Translations under genes and position numbers: made by a program | Assembly (NCBI RefSeq): GCF_015277875.1 | Contig: NZ_CP063814.1 | Location: 1-64,000, forward strand | DNA: 64,000 nt | Source: Microbacterium luteum | GTDB taxonomy: Bacteria > Actinomycetota > Actinomycetes > Actinomycetales > Microbacteriaceae | Direction of reading: 5' to 3' | Notes under the pieces: generated by a model | The model's input: the letters and a program-made list of their open reading frames with translations, nothing else | Database searches by the model: none | Told to the model about the DNA's origin: nothing | Shown here: positions 1 through 11,304 of the stretch, one piece after another | Numbering within the stretch: the first letter of the stretch is position 1 | Layout: the number at the start of each line of letters is the position of its first letter

Positions 1-20
1 CTCGCAGCCCTGCCGCTGAC

Positions 21-46
21 TAGCGTGGCACGGTCAGTTATCCACA
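21..46 (+). promoter_or_regulatory. dnaA promoter and upstream DnaA box
   Basis: A -10-like TAGCGT lies at 21-26, and a perfect DnaA box TTATCCACA lies at 38-46, about 55 bases before the dnaA start. The box overlaps the expected transcript start, which is the usual layout for DnaA autoregulation. No clear -35 is visible because the window begins here. Confidence 0.6.
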
Positions 47-100
47 GGTTGCGCGGTGTCATCTCGCGGGCGTGGAACATCTACTTTCCCCGGGGGCTAC

Positions 101-1546
101 ATGTCGCAGCACGAGATTCCAGATGTCCCCGTCTGGGGGCGTGTTCTGGAGGCCCTCGCCGTCGACGACCGTGTCACTCCTCAGCTCCACGGCTTTCTGA
201 ACCTCGCCGTCCCTCAGGGTGTCATGGGCGGCACCCTCTATCTCGACGTGCCCAACGACCTCACCGCCGCTCAGCTGAACAAGCGTCTGCGAGCTCCCAT
301 CATGGAGGCGCTCGCCCACGTCGAGCAGAACGGCGCCTACGACCCGCCGGCGGCGACCTTCCGTGTCGTCGTCAATCCCGACATCATCGACGCCCACCTG
401 ACGGCTCCCGTCCCGATCCAGGAGCTGGCGGTCCCGGCGCCGTCGATGTCGCCCATGCCGGCCGCGCGACAGGTCTTCGAGGAACCGGTCGAGTCTTCGG
501 GAAGCACATCTCGCAACGACACCCGCCTCAACCCGAAGTACACCTTCGACAACTTCGTCATCGGCCAGTCCAACCGCTTCGCCCACGCAGCGGCGGTCGC
601 CGTCGCCGAAGCCCCCGCGAAGGCCTACAACCCGCTGTTCATCTACGGCGACTCGGGGCTCGGCAAGACGCATCTTTTGCACGCCATCGGCGACTACGCG
701 ATGAGTCTGTACTCGGGCATTCGCGTGCGATACGTCTCGAGCGAAGAGTTCACGAACGACTTCATCAACTCGATCGCGAACAACCGCGGCTCGGCGTTCC
801 AGGCGCGCTACCGCGACGTCGACATCCTCCTCATCGACGACATCCAGTTCCTCCAGGGTCGCGCCGAGACGCAGGAGGCCTTCTTCCACACCTTCAACAC
901 GCTGCACGATCACGACAAGCAGGTCGTGATCACGAGCGACGTGCCTCCGAAGCACCTCACCGGCTTCGAGGATCGGATGCGCTCCCGCTTCGAGTGGGGA
1001 CTGATCACGGATGTGCAGGCTCCCGATCTCGAGACCCGCATCGCGATCCTGCGCAAGAAGGCGCAGAGCGAGCGACTGCACATCCCGGACGAGGTGCTGG
1101 AGTACATCGCGACGGTCGTGTCCTCGAACATCCGGGAGCTGGAGGGCGCCCTCATCCGCGTCTCGGCCTTCGCCAGTCTGAACCGGTCGAACCTCGACAT
1201 GTCGCTGGCACAGACGGTGCTCCGCGACATCGTCGATCAGGACGACGCGAACGTCATCTCGCCGACCGACATCATCCAGGCGACCGCTCAGTACTTCAAG
1301 CTCACCGTCGACGACCTCTACGGCTCCAGCCGTTCGCAGGCCGTGGCCATCGCCCGGCAGATCGCCATGTACCTGTGCCGTGAGCGCACGAACCTGTCGC
1401 TTCCGAAGATCGGTCAGCTGTTCGGCAACCGCGACCACACGACCGTCATGTACGCATACAAGAAGATCAGCGACCTCATGAAGGAGCGTCGCTCGATCTA
1501 CAACCAGGTGACCGAGATCACCGCGCAGCTCGGCCGAATGCGCTGA
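101..1546 (+). CDS. dnaA: chromosomal replication initiator DnaA
   Basis: Initiator ATPase that binds DnaA boxes and melts oriC. The 481-residue product has a short domain I, a linker, an AAA+ core with Walker A GDSGLGKT at about residues 183-190 and Walker B DILLIDD from about residue 241, and the C-terminal domain IV helix-turn-helix with the [12 protein letters not shown] signature. The ATG at 101 (product begins [12 protein letters not shown]) is chosen over an in-frame start at 56 because the N-terminus then matches the family. The GGGG stretch at 92-95 could serve as a weak ribosome site. DnaA boxes lie both upstream (38-46) and in the downstream origin. Confidence 0.97.
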   Translation: MSQHEIPDVPVWGRVLEALAVDDRVTPQLHGFLNLAVPQGVMGGTLYLDVPNDLTAAQLNKRLRAPIMEALAHVEQNGAYDPPAATFRVVVNPDIIDAHLTAPVPIQELAVPAPSMSPMPAARQVFEEPVESSGSTSRNDTRLNPKYTFDNFVIGQSNRFAHAAAVAVAEAPAKAYNPLFIYGDSGLGKTHLLHAIGDYAMSLYSGIRVRYVSSEEFTNDFINSIANNRGSAFQARYRDVDILLIDDIQFLQGRAETQEAFFHTFNTLHDHDKQVVITSDVPPKHLTGFEDRMRSRFEWGLITDVQAPDLETRIAILRKKAQSERLHIPDEVLEYIATVVSSNIRELEGALIRVSAFASLNRSNLDMSLAQTVLRDIVDQDDANVISPTDIIQATAQYFKLTVDDLYGSSRSQAVAIARQIAMYLCRERTNLSLPKIGQLFGNRDHTTVMYAYKKISDLMKERRSIYNQVTEITAQLGRMR

Positions 1547-1992
1547 GGGTTCCCTCACCTCACATCCGCACTTGACAGCGGACGCATAGCCACGCCATCA
1601 TGTGCGTTCTTCACAGTGTGGAAAACCTGTGGATAACTGGGGATGCATCGCCTCGACATGTGAACGAAACGGCATCCACCTGTGGAAGACGCCGTGACCC
1701 CGCTGTTTCCCCACAGACGGCTTCCCGCGTGATTCCGCATCGATTCCACATCTCACACGTTTGTAGTTCTCTAGAGCGCACTGGGATCCACCGACTTATC
1801 CACAGTTTCCACAGTTGTTAACAAGATGAAGAACAAGAACTTAAGCAGAGGGCGATTCGATGACCTCAAGGGTTCGAGCTCGAGGGATCGGATGCGCCGG
1901 CACGGATGCGGACGAGCGCCGGTCGGGCACTAGCATGGGCCGCACAGGGCAGTAGCATGAGAAACCCCATGCCCGAGGTCGAGGGAGCGTAC
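1547..1992. other. oriC: oriC replication origin (dnaA-dnaN intergenic region)
   Basis: A 446-base non-coding stretch between dnaA and dnaN. Perfect DnaA boxes TTATCCACA occur at 1628-1636 (minus) and 1796-1804 (plus). Near-matches ending TCCACA are at 1617-1625 (minus, TTTTCCACA), 1681-1689 (minus, TCTTCCACA), 1742-1750 and 1805-1813. The stretch 1806-1845 is unusually A/T rich for this genome (TTGTTAACAAG and following) and is the best candidate for the unwinding element. Two -10-like TAGCAT hexamers at 1931-1936 and 1953-1958 probably drive dnaN. Confidence 0.9.
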
Positions 1993-3141
1993 GTGAGATT
2001 CCAGGTCAATCGCGATGTCTTCAGCGAAGCCGTCTCATTCGTCGTCAAGCTCCTTCCTCAGCGCAACCCGCAGCCGATTCTCGCGGGCGTGCTGATCGAG
2101 ACGTCGGACGAAGGGCTGTCGCTGTCGGCGTTCGACTACGAGGCCTCGGCCCGAACGACCATCGACGCGACGGTCGACGACCCGGGCACGATCCTGGTTC
2201 ACGGCCGTCTCCTGTCAGACATCGCCAGTCGTCTGCCGAACGCGCCGATTCAGATCTCGGTCGATCCCGAAGACGGCGTCGTGCTCACGTGCGGTTCCGC
2301 ACGCTTCACCCTGTCCTCCATGCCCGTCGAGGAGTACCCGGCGATTCCCGAGGTGTCGGGTGAATCGGGGCTGGTTCCCGGGGAGGAGTTCGCGACCGCC
2401 ATCGCGCAGGTCGCCTTCGCCGCGTCCCGTGACGACGTCACCCCCGTTCTCACCGGCGTGCAGCTGGAAGTGACCGGGAGTCGCCTGAGCCTGGTGGCGA
2501 CGGATCGCTATCGCGTCGCGCTCCGCGAGATCCCGTGGGACGGCGGAACGACCGGTTCCGACGCCACGGCACTCGTGCCCGCGCGCACGCTGACCGAGGT
2601 CGGCAAGACCTTCGCGCACTCGGGTGACATCTCGATCGCCTTCTCGGGCAGCGGCGACCGCGAGATCATCGCCTTCACCGCGGGGAACAAGACCGTCACC
2701 TCGCTCCTCATCAAGGGCAACTTCCCGCCGGTCCGCCGTCTGTTCCCGGAGCAGACCGAGCACCACGCTGTCGTGAACACCGCCGATCTCGCCGAGGCCG
2801 TGCGTCGTGTGGCGCTGGTTCTCGACCGCTCCGCCCCGCTCCGGTTCACGTTCGCAGCCGACAGCGTCTCGATGGATGCCTCCGGCACCGAGCAGGCGCG
2901 GGCCAGCGAATCCGTCGACGCGACCCTGTCCGGCGGCGACGATGTCACGCTCGGGCTGAATCCGCAGTACCTCCTCGAGTCGCTCGGTGCGGTGCGCAGC
3001 GAGTTCGCGCGCGTGACCTTCACCTCGAGCGAGAACGCGAACAAGCTCAGCCCCGTGCTGATCACGCCCCAGACCTCGGTGGACAAGGGCGGAGAGGACA
3101 CGTTCAAGTACCTGCTCCAGCCGAACCTGCTGCTGAGGTGA
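1993..3141 (+). CDS. dnaN: DNA polymerase III beta sliding clamp
   Basis: Processivity clamp that encircles DNA and tethers the replicative polymerase and repair partners. The product is 382 residues, the normal clamp length, and shows the three-fold repeated clamp fold from end to end. I chose the GTG at 1993 because it sits five bases after the Shine-Dalgarno GAGGGAG at 1981-1987 and gives the standard N-terminus (V)RFQVNRDVFSEAV. In-frame ATGs at 1957 and 1969 would add a poorly conserved extension. Within this window NucS ends in a clamp-binding-type motif and is a likely partner. Confidence 0.96.
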   Translation: MRFQVNRDVFSEAVSFVVKLLPQRNPQPILAGVLIETSDEGLSLSAFDYEASARTTIDATVDDPGTILVHGRLLSDIASRLPNAPIQISVDPEDGVVLTCGSARFTLSSMPVEEYPAIPEVSGESGLVPGEEFATAIAQVAFAASRDDVTPVLTGVQLEVTGSRLSLVATDRYRVALREIPWDGGTTGSDATALVPARTLTEVGKTFAHSGDISIAFSGSGDREIIAFTAGNKTVTSLLIKGNFPPVRRLFPEQTEHHAVVNTADLAEAVRRVALVLDRSAPLRFTFAADSVSMDASGTEQARASESVDATLSGGDDVTLGLNPQYLLESLGAVRSEFARVTFTSSENANKLSPVLITPQTSVDKGGEDTFKYLLQPNLLLR

Positions 3142-3171
3142 GCGCATCCGGGTGACGTCCGAGGCGATCAT

Positions 3172-3177
3172 TAGGCT
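3172..3177 (+). promoter_or_regulatory. recF -10 element (leaderless start)
   Basis: TAGGCT followed by exactly 6 bases and then the recF GTG at 3184, so transcription should begin at or next to the start codon. recF may therefore have its own promoter in addition to read-through from dnaN. Confidence 0.55.
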
Positions 3178-3183
3178 GTACCG

Positions 3184-4350
3184 GTGATCGTGGAGCAGCT
3201 CTCACTCGTCGACTTCCGCAACTATGCGGCTGCCGATGTGGCGCTGCGACCCGGTCCGAACGTGTTCGTGGGTCGGAACGGCCAGGGCAAGACGAACCTC
3301 GCCGAGGCGATCGCCTACTTCGCCACACTCGGCTCTCACCGGGTGTCGCAGGATGCCCCGATGGTGCGGGAGGGCAAGGAGTCGGCGTTCATCCGCACCC
3401 GACTCGGTCACGGCGAGCGACGCGTCACCCTCGAACTGCAGGTCAACCGGCAGGGGTCCAACAAGGCGCGCGTGAACGGCTCACCGGTGAAGACCGCCGA
3501 GCTTCCCCGATATGCGCAGGTCGTCCTCTTCGCTCCCGAAGACCTGCAGATCGTGCGGGGTGACCCCTCGGCTCGCCGCCGGTTCGCCGATCAGCTCCTC
3601 ATCCAGCGCGCACCGCGCATGGCTTCGGTGCTGCAGGATTACGATCGCGTGCTCAAGCAGCGAAACGCACTGCTGAAGTCCGCGCGTGCCCGCGGCGTGA
3701 AGGGCGACGGTCTGTCGACGCTGGATGTGTGGGATGACAAGCTCGTGACGCTCGGCGCCCAGGTGATCGAGGCGCGCCTGCGCCTCGCCGATGACCTCGC
3801 GACCCCCGTCGCCGACGCTTATACGGCCATCGCGGGCGCAGACCATCGGCCTCGGCTGCAGTGGGCGCTGTCGGTCGAAGGCGGTGATCCGGAGGAAGAC
3901 GAGACCGGAAGCGAGAGCGCGGTGTCGGCGACGCCCATCGCAGACCAGTTCCGCAACGCCCTGGCCGCGCGACGCACGGCGGAGCTCGAGCGCGGCGTCA
4001 CACTGGTCGGTCCCCACCGTGACGACCTGGTGCTGAAGGTGCGAGGGCTCCCGGTCAAGGGCTACGCATCGCACGGGGAATCCTGGTCGGTCGCGTTGTC
4101 GCTTCGCCTCGCGTCAGCGGAGCTCCTTCGCGCCGATTCGCTGCTCGGTGATCCGGTGCTGATCCTCGACGACGTGTTCGCGGAGCTCGATGCCGATCGA
4201 CGAGTGCGCCTCGCCGAGGTCGCCCGGGGATACGAGCAGGTCGTGGTCACCGCGGCGGTGGAGCAGGATGTGCCGCCGCCGCTGCGCACCCAGGTGGTGC
4301 GGGTGGATGCGGGTCGTATCCTCCCGGAGGAGGAGCCGCACGATGGATGA
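3184..4350 (+). CDS. recF: DNA replication and repair protein RecF
   Basis: SMC-like ATPase that loads RecA at gaps through the RecFOR pathway. The 388-residue product has Walker A GRNGQGKT at residues 30-37 and a Walker B/D-loop LILDDVFAELD from about residue 326. An acidic low-complexity insert (EEDETGSESAVSATP) near residues 237-251 is not part of the core. The GTG start lies 6 bases after a TAGGCT -10 hexamer. It follows dnaN directly, without the gnd-type gene that intervenes in several other actinobacteria, and overlaps the next gene by 8 bases. Confidence 0.95.
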   Translation: MIVEQLSLVDFRNYAAADVALRPGPNVFVGRNGQGKTNLAEAIAYFATLGSHRVSQDAPMVREGKESAFIRTRLGHGERRVTLELQVNRQGSNKARVNGSPVKTAELPRYAQVVLFAPEDLQIVRGDPSARRRFADQLLIQRAPRMASVLQDYDRVLKQRNALLKSARARGVKGDGLSTLDVWDDKLVTLGAQVIEARLRLADDLATPVADAYTAIAGADHRPRLQWALSVEGGDPEEDETGSESAVSATPIADQFRNALAARRTAELERGVTLVGPHRDDLVLKVRGLPVKGYASHGESWSVALSLRLASAELLRADSLLGDPVLILDDVFAELDADRRVRLAEVARGYEQVVVTAAVEQDVPPPLRTQVVRVDAGRILPEEEPHDG

Positions 4351-4834
4351 CGTCTCGTCGGAGCAGGTGCCGGAGACGGTCGCGACTTACCTCCGGCTGC
4401 GCGGGCTGAAGCCGTCGTCGAAGTCATGGCGCCGGCGGCGCCGGGTGCGCGACGACGAGAACCAGCCGTTCACAGCGGGGCGCGACCCGCGCGGTGTGGC
4501 CGACGTGCTCACGGAGCTCACGCGCCAGGCGGGTTGGGAGGGCCAGCTGGCGCGCGAGGACGTGGTGCGCACGTGGGCCGAGGTCGCCGGATCCGACACC
4601 GCCGAGCGCACGCGTCCGGTGTCGTTCCACGACGGCACGCTGACCATCCAGGCCGATTCGACGGCCTGGGCGAAGCAGCTTCAGCTGATGCGGGCGCAGA
4701 TCCTCACCGAGATCGTGCGTCGGTATCCCGAGGCGGGGGTCGTGACCGTGCGATTCATCGGGCCGGACGTCCCCTCGTGGAAATGGGGCACCAGAGCCGT
4801 TCCAGGGCGGGGCCCTCGCGATACCTACGGATGA
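4343..4834 (+). CDS. DUF721 (DciA-like) protein
   Basis: A 163-residue DUF721 protein, in the family of DciA, the helicase-associated replication factor of bacteria lacking DnaC. Visible features are a basic N-terminal segment (WRRRRRVRDDENQPF) and the conserved DUF721 core with VVRTWAEVAG and FHDGTLTIQADSTAWAKQL, which resembles a KH-like fold. The ATG at 4343 overlaps the end of recF by 8 bases, so the two are translationally coupled. Its place between recF and gyrB is conserved in Actinomycetota. A role with DnaB is inferred from the family and cannot be read from this sequence. Confidence 0.88.
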   Translation: MDDVSSEQVPETVATYLRLRGLKPSSKSWRRRRRVRDDENQPFTAGRDPRGVADVLTELTRQAGWEGQLAREDVVRTWAEVAGSDTAERTRPVSFHDGTLTIQADSTAWAKQLQLMRAQILTEIVRRYPEAGVVTVRFIGPDVPSWKWGTRAVPGRGPRDTYG

Positions 4835-4910
4835 CCCACGTCCCGCCATATCTGTGCCGATTTCATCGCGCCACAGGGCCGTATAACCGATCTGAGCGCG
4901 ACGAACTTGG

Positions 4911-7007
<2,097 letters not shown>

Positions 7008-7025
7008 ACACAGCATGGTCGTTGG

Positions 7026-7103
7026 CGTTTCGTCTCGCTTCGCTCGCTCAACGACCGGGAAGCCTCGCTCTTCGAGCGAGGAGCGAAGCGACGAGACGAA
7101 ACG
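7026..7103. repeat. palindromic repeat between gyrB and gyrA
   Basis: Imperfect inverted repeat. The outer arms CGTTTCGTCTCG (7026-7037) and CGAGACGAAACG (7092-7103) are perfect 12-base complements, and the inner part (TCGCTTCGCTCCTCGCTC-like) pairs with small gaps. A half copy of the same sequence occurs at 55633-55668 in the opposite half of the window. There is no T-run, so it is a REP-like element more than a classical terminator, although the folded RNA could attenuate gyrB-gyrA read-through. Confidence 0.8.
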
Positions 7104-7123
7104 CACGAAACGGAAGATGAACG

Positions 7124-9676
7124 ATGGCTGACGAAGAACGTCCCGTCCCCGAACATGATCACGGCAAGATCGATCAGGTCGATCTGCAGCTGGAGATGCA
7201 GCGCAGCTACCTCGACTACGCGATGGCGGTCATCGTGGGCCGTGCGCTTCCCGACGTGCGGGATGGCCTGAAGCCGGTGCACCGCCGCGTGATCTACGGC
7301 ATGTACGACGGCGGGTTCCGCCCCGACAAGTCCTTCTCGAAGTGCGCTCGTGTCGTCGGCGAGGTCATGGGTCAGTACCACCCGCACGGTGACACCGCGA
7401 TCTACGACGCCCTCGTGCGTCTCGTGCAACCGTGGTCGATGCGCTACCCGCTCGCACAGGGGCAGGGCAACTTCGGCTCGCCCGGCAACATGGGCGCCGC
7501 CGCTCCGCGATACACCGAGACCAAGATGGCGACCATCGCCCTCGAGATGGTCCGCGACATCGAAGAGGAGACCGTCGACTTCCAGGACAACTACGACGGT
7601 CAGACTCAGGAGCCCGCGGTTCTTCCGTCGCGCTTCCCGAACCTGCTCGTCAACGGGTCGGTCGGCATCGCGGTCGGAATGGCCACCAACATCCCCCCGC
7701 ACAACCTTCGTGAGGTCGCGGCGGGAGCGTTGTGGGCGCTCGACAATTCCGAAGCGACTCGGGAAGAGCTCCTCGAGGCGCTCATCGAGCGCATTCCGGG
7801 GCCGGACTTTCCGACCGGTGCGCAGATCCTCGGAACCCGGGGCATCCGCGATGCCTATCGCACCGGGCGCGGCTCCATCACGATGCGGGCGGTCGTGGCG
7901 ATCGAAGAGATCCAGGGCCGCACCTGCCTGGTGATCACCGAGCTGCCCTACCAGGTGAACCCGGACAACCTCGCCGTGAAGATCGGCGACCTGGCCCGCG
8001 ACGGGAAGATCACGGGCATCGCCGACATCCGTGATGAGAGCAGTGACCGCACCGGCCAGCGGCTGGTCGTCGTCCTCAAGCGCGACGCCGTGGCGAAGGT
8101 CGTGCTCAACAACCTCTACAAGCACACCCAGCTGCAGGAGAACTTCGGGGCGAACATGCTCGCGATCGTCGACGGCGTTCCCCGCACGCTCGCACTCGAC
8201 GGGTTCATCAGCTACTGGATCGAACACCAGATCGATGTCATCGTGCGACGGACCCGGTATCGGCTGCGCAAGGCCGAAGAGCGCATGCACATCCTGCGCG
8301 GGTATCTCAAGGCGCTCGACGCGCTCGACGAGGTCATCGCACTCATCCGTCGTTCGCCCACGGTCGACGACGCGCGCGAAGGCTTGAAATCGCTGCTCGA
8401 GATCGACGACATCCAGGCGGACGCCATCCTCGCGATGCAGCTGCGACGCCTGGCTGCGATGGAGCGCCAGAAGATCATCGATGAGGCTTCGGAGCTGGAA
8501 GCTCAGATCGCGGACTATCAGGAGATCCTCGCCGACCCCACGCGCCAGCGAGGAATCGTGCGCGACGAGCTCGGGGCGATCGTCGACAAGTTCGGCGACG
8601 ACCGTCGCACGCACATTCTGCACGGGTTCGACGGAGACATGTCCGTCGAAGACCTCATCCCCGAGGAGGAGATGGTCGTCACCGTCACCCGTGCGGGATA
8701 CATCAAGCGCACCCGCAGCGACAATTACCGCTCACAGCACCGGGGCGGACGCGGCGTACGCGGCGCCCAGCTGCGAGCCGACGACGTCGTCGAGCACTTC
8801 TTCGTGACCACCACGCACCACTGGCTGCTGTTCTTCACGAACAAGGGACGGGTGTATCGCGCCAAGGCGTACGAGGTGCCCGAGGGAGGGCGTGACGCGA
8901 AGGGGCAGCACGTCGCGAATCTGCTTGCGCTGCAGCCCGACGAGGAGATCGCGCAGATCCGGGACATCCGCGATTACAACGTCGCCGACTACCTCGTGCT
9001 CGCGACCCGCAGCGGGCTGGTGAAGAAGACGCGTCTGACCGACTACGACACCAACCGCCAGGGTGGGGTCATCGCGATCCGGCTGCGCGACGAGGACGAA
9101 CTGGTGAGCGCCCTTCTCATCGACGAGGGCGAGGACATCCTCCTCATCAGCCGGAACGGCATGTCGTTGCGCTTCACCGCCACCGACGATGCGCTTCGCC
9201 CGATGGGGCGCGCGACGGAAGGCGTGAAGGGAATGACGTTCCGCGACCGTGACAGCCTGCTCTCGGCGTCGGTCGCCAAGGACGACGAGTTCGTGTTCGT
9301 GGTGACCGACGGCGGCTACGCCAAGCGCACGGAAGTGGCTCAGTACCGCACTCAGAGTCGGGGCGGTCTCGGCATCAAGGTCGCCAAACTCCACGATGAC
9401 CGGGGCGTTCTCGCCGGCGGGCTGCTGGTGCACAGCGACGACGAGGTCTTGGTGGTCCTTGCCAGCGGCAAGGTGGTACGCTCTGCCGTGGCCGAGGTGC
9501 CCGCCAAGGGTCGCGACACCATGGGTGTGGTGTTCGCCCGCCTCAGCGAGGATGACAAGATCCTCGCGATCGCGCGAAACATCGAGCGGGCCGTGGCCGA
9601 AGAAGCCGCCGAGGAAGAGAACCCGTCTGCCCCCTCGGACGATTCCCAGTCGACTGAGAAGAGTATGGACGCATGA
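7124..9676 (+). CDS. gyrA: DNA gyrase subunit A
   Basis: Breakage-reunion subunit of gyrase. The 850-residue product has the winged-helix region with catalytic Tyr130 in [10 protein letters not shown], the quinolone-resistance region [10 protein letters not shown] with Thr91 at the E. coli Ser83 position, and a C-terminal DNA-wrapping propeller whose GyrA-box is QHRGGRG at about 538-544 (canonical QRRGGKG). The tail is acidic and not conserved. The stop codon overlaps the start of the DUF3566 gene (ATGA), indicating coupled translation. Confidence 0.97.
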   Translation: MADEERPVPEHDHGKIDQVDLQLEMQRSYLDYAMAVIVGRALPDVRDGLKPVHRRVIYGMYDGGFRPDKSFSKCARVVGEVMGQYHPHGDTAIYDALVRLVQPWSMRYPLAQGQGNFGSPGNMGAAAPRYTETKMATIALEMVRDIEEETVDFQDNYDGQTQEPAVLPSRFPNLLVNGSVGIAVGMATNIPPHNLREVAAGALWALDNSEATREELLEALIERIPGPDFPTGAQILGTRGIRDAYRTGRGSITMRAVVAIEEIQGRTCLVITELPYQVNPDNLAVKIGDLARDGKITGIADIRDESSDRTGQRLVVVLKRDAVAKVVLNNLYKHTQLQENFGANMLAIVDGVPRTLALDGFISYWIEHQIDVIVRRTRYRLRKAEERMHILRGYLKALDALDEVIALIRRSPTVDDAREGLKSLLEIDDIQADAILAMQLRRLAAMERQKIIDEASELEAQIADYQEILADPTRQRGIVRDELGAIVDKFGDDRRTHILHGFDGDMSVEDLIPEEEMVVTVTRAGYIKRTRSDNYRSQHRGGRGVRGAQLRADDVVEHFFVTTTHHWLLFFTNKGRVYRAKAYEVPEGGRDAKGQHVANLLALQPDEEIAQIRDIRDYNVADYLVLATRSGLVKKTRLTDYDTNRQGGVIAIRLRDEDELVSALLIDEGEDILLISRNGMSLRFTATDDALRPMGRATEGVKGMTFRDRDSLLSASVAKDDEFVFVVTDGGYAKRTEVAQYRTQSRGGLGIKVAKLHDDRGVLAGGLLVHSDDEVLVVLASGKVVRSAVAEVPAKGRDTMGVVFARLSEDDKILAIARNIERAVAEEAAEEENPSAPSDDSQSTEKSMDA

Positions 9677-10077
9677 GCACGGTAGCCGACAAGCTCGCGA
9701 AGAAATCGAGTTCCAAGGCCAGCGCGAAGCAGGTACGCCTGCGTCTGGTCTACGTGGACTTCTGGTCCGCCGTGAAGCTCTCGTTCCTGGCAGCGGTCGC
9801 GATCTCGATCGCCACGGTCGTGGCGTACCTCCTGGTCTTCGCCATCGTGCAGACGACGGGGATCATCGACCAGGTCGATGAGTTCTTCACCAGCTTCTCC
9901 GACGGCGGGGTGTCGATCCGCGCGTTCGTCGGCTTCCCGCAGGTGCTCGCGTTCTCGTCGGTCGTCGCGATCCTCAACCTCGTCGTCGTCACGGTGATGG
10001 GTGCGGTCGTCGCCGGCGTCTACAACCTCGCGGTCAAGGTCACCGGCGGCCTCCTCGTCGGGTTCACCTCGAACTGA
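9673..10077 (+). CDS. DUF3566 membrane protein
   Basis: A 134-residue membrane protein with a basic, Ser/Lys-rich N-terminus ([21 protein letters not shown]) and two hydrophobic segments at about residues 36-60 and 92-118. This DUF3566 family gene sits after gyrA throughout Actinomycetota; the mycobacterial counterpart (CwsA/Rv0007 position) has been tied to cell envelope or division. The function here is inferred from position only. It starts inside the gyrA stop codon and is probably the last gene of the gyrase transcript. Confidence 0.85.
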   Translation: MSTVADKLAKKSSSKASAKQVRLRLVYVDFWSAVKLSFLAAVAISIATVVAYLLVFAIVQTTGIIDQVDEFFTSFSDGGVSIRAFVGFPQVLAFSSVVAILNLVVVTVMGAVVAGVYNLAVKVTGGLLVGFTSN

Positions 10078-10117
10078 CCCGCGTCCACCCGATTTCGTGA
10101 ATATCGCGCACATCGGG

Positions 10118-10123
10118 TAAAGT
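10118..10123 (+). promoter_or_regulatory. candidate -10 for the tRNA-Ile/tRNA-Ala unit
   Basis: TAAAGT 35 bases before tRNA-Ile, in a spacer of about 80 bases after DUF3566. The -35 region (around 10094-10100) is weak. The two tRNAs lie 11 bases apart and are probably cotranscribed. Confidence 0.4.
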
Positions 10124-10158
10124 CTTGGAGGTTGACGGCCCCGGTCGTCACTCCACAC

Positions 10159-10232
10159 GGGGCTATAGCTCAGGCGGTTAGAGCGCTTCACTGATAATGA
10201 AGAGGTCCCAGGTTCAAGTCCTGGTAGCCCCA
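10159..10232 (+). tRNA. tRNA-Ile (GAT)
   Basis: A 74-base cloverleaf. The acceptor arm GGGGCTA pairs with TAGCCCC, the anticodon stem CTTCA/TGAAG encloses the loop CTGATAA with anticodon GAT at 10193-10195, and the T-arm contains GGTTCAAGTCC. CCA is not encoded. The gyrA-DUF3566-tRNA-Ile-tRNA-Ala order is typical for the phylum. Confidence 0.97.
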
Positions 10233-10243
10233 CTCACGGTCCC

Positions 10244-10316
10244 GGGGCCTTAGCTCAGTTGGTAGAGCGCCTGCTTTGCAAGCAGGATGTCAGGAGTTCG
10301 AATCTCCTAGGCTCCA
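10244..10316 (+). tRNA. tRNA-Ala (TGC)
   Basis: A 73-base cloverleaf. The acceptor GGGGCCT pairs with AGGCTCC (one G-U pair), the anticodon stem CCTGC/GCAGG encloses TTTGCAA with anticodon TGC at 10277-10279, and the T-loop is GTTCGAATC. CCA is not encoded. Confidence 0.97.
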
Positions 10317-10326
10317 CAATGAAACG

Positions 10327-10344
10327 CCCCGGCTCCGGCCGGGC
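10327..10344 (+). terminator. possible hairpin after tRNA-Ala
   Basis: A GC-rich stem CCCGGC/GCCGGG with a 4-base loop starts 11 bases after tRNA-Ala. It lacks a real T-run (only GTCTTCGT follows), so it is a weak terminator candidate. Confidence 0.35.
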
Positions 10345-10380
10345 CGTCTTCGTGTCCGATTCCCTCTCCATGCAGACGGA

Positions 10381-10386
10381 TAGTCT
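10381..10386 (+). promoter_or_regulatory. Nudix gene -10 element (leaderless start)
   Basis: TAGTCT with exactly 6 bases to the ATG at 10393. No Shine-Dalgarno sequence is present, consistent with a leaderless mRNA. Confidence 0.55.
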
Positions 10387-10392
10387 GTCGTC

Positions 10393-10815
10393 ATGGACAT
10401 GCGGGTCGCGGCTTACGCGGTGATCGTCGATGACGGTCGCCTGCTGCTGGCCCACTGGATCGAGGGACGACGAGCAGCCTGGACGATGCCCGGGGGCGGT
10501 CTCGAACCCGGTGAAGACCCCGAACGAGCCGCACGCCGCGAGGTGCGGGAAGAGACCGGCTATCGCGTCGACATCGACGAGCTGCTCGGTATCCACTCCC
10601 GTGTCATCCCCGAGGGGCGGCGCCTCGCAGACGCTGCGCGCGGCCCGCTGCACACGTTGCGCATCGTCTACCGCGCCCATGTCACGGGCGGTCGACTGCG
10701 GAACGAGGTCGACGGCTCGACGGACCGAGCCGAATGGTTTCCGATGAGGACCGTGCGCAACCTGCAGCGCGTGCGTCTGGTCGACATCGCCCTGCGGATG
10801 GCGGGCGAGGGATGA
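10393..10815 (+). CDS. Nudix hydrolase
   Basis: Hydrolase of nucleoside diphosphate-linked compounds. The 140-residue product carries the Nudix box starting at GGGLEPGED (residues 34-42) and continuing to REVREETGY, with the metal-binding REVREE glutamates. This is the small, single-domain form resembling MutT/ADP-ribose type enzymes, and the substrate cannot be read from the sequence. It ends directly against the convergent YbaK gene (10816) with no intergenic bases. Confidence 0.88.
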   Translation: MDMRVAAYAVIVDDGRLLLAHWIEGRRAAWTMPGGGLEPGEDPERAARREVREETGYRVDIDELLGIHSRVIPEGRRLADAARGPLHTLRIVYRAHVTGGRLRNEVDGSTDRAEWFPMRTVRNLQRVRLVDIALRMAGEG

Positions 10816-11304
10816 TCACGCGCTCTCGAGCGGCTTCGTGATGTCGGCGACGATCGCATCGTAGGCGGCGATGAGCTCGTCGGCCTCGACGAACATGCTG
10901 TATCCGTGAGCGCCTGCTCCCATCGCGATGCGCTTCCCCACGATGGTCTCATCGACGAAGATCGGCAGCGCCGTGCTGCTCCCGACCGGCACGATCGTGC
11001 CGCGCTCGTACCCCGTCGCCGCGAGCGCCTGCTCCGGCGGAGCCAGCTGGAGCCGGTTCACGCCGACCAGCGCACGCAGCTTCGGCCACGAGATCGCCCG
11101 GTCCCCGGGTACCAGCGCGAAGAGGTACGTGTCATCCGAGCGCTTCACCACCAGGGTTTTCACGATCCCGCGTGGCGGGATGCCGAGAAGCTCCGCAGCC
11201 TCCGCGAGACTGTTGGCGGCCGGGCGTTCGCGGAAAGACACATCGAGCCCGCGCGCCTGGGCGGCGTCACGGGCTCGATGAAGTGAAGGCGGCGTCTCGA
11301 TCAC
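10816..11304 (-). CDS. YbaK/EbsC family aminoacyl-tRNA deacylase
   Basis: A 162-residue YbaK/ProX-domain protein. The family hydrolyses mischarged tRNA, typically Cys-tRNA(Pro) or Ala-tRNA(Pro). Visible family features are the LGIPPRGIVKTLVVK segment with the conserved lysine, FALVPGDRAISWPKLRAL, and the glycine-rich VPVGSS and GAGAHGYSMFVEADEL near the C-terminus. The GTG at 11304 overlaps the stop of the upstream minus-strand gene (GTGA, 11301-11304), so the two are coupled. A longer reading starting at 11340 would add only basic low-complexity residues. Confidence 0.85.
   Translation of the reverse strand: MIETPPSLHRARDAAQARGLDVSFRERPAANSLAEAAELLGIPPRGIVKTLVVKRSDDTYLFALVPGDRAISWPKLRALVGVNRLQLAPPEQALAATGYERGTIVPVGSSTALPIFVDETIVGKRIAMGAGAHGYSMFVEADELIAAYDAIVADITKPLESA

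Noticed and set aside
7391..7396. Quinolone resistance substitution in GyrA (Thr91)
   Set aside because: Threonine or alanine at this position is natural in several genera; without a susceptible relative for comparison it cannot be called a resistance mutation.
10317..10392. DLW-39 small gene next to tRNA-Ala
   Set aside because: No short open frame ending in a DLW-type motif was found on either strand in this gap or before tRNA-Ile.
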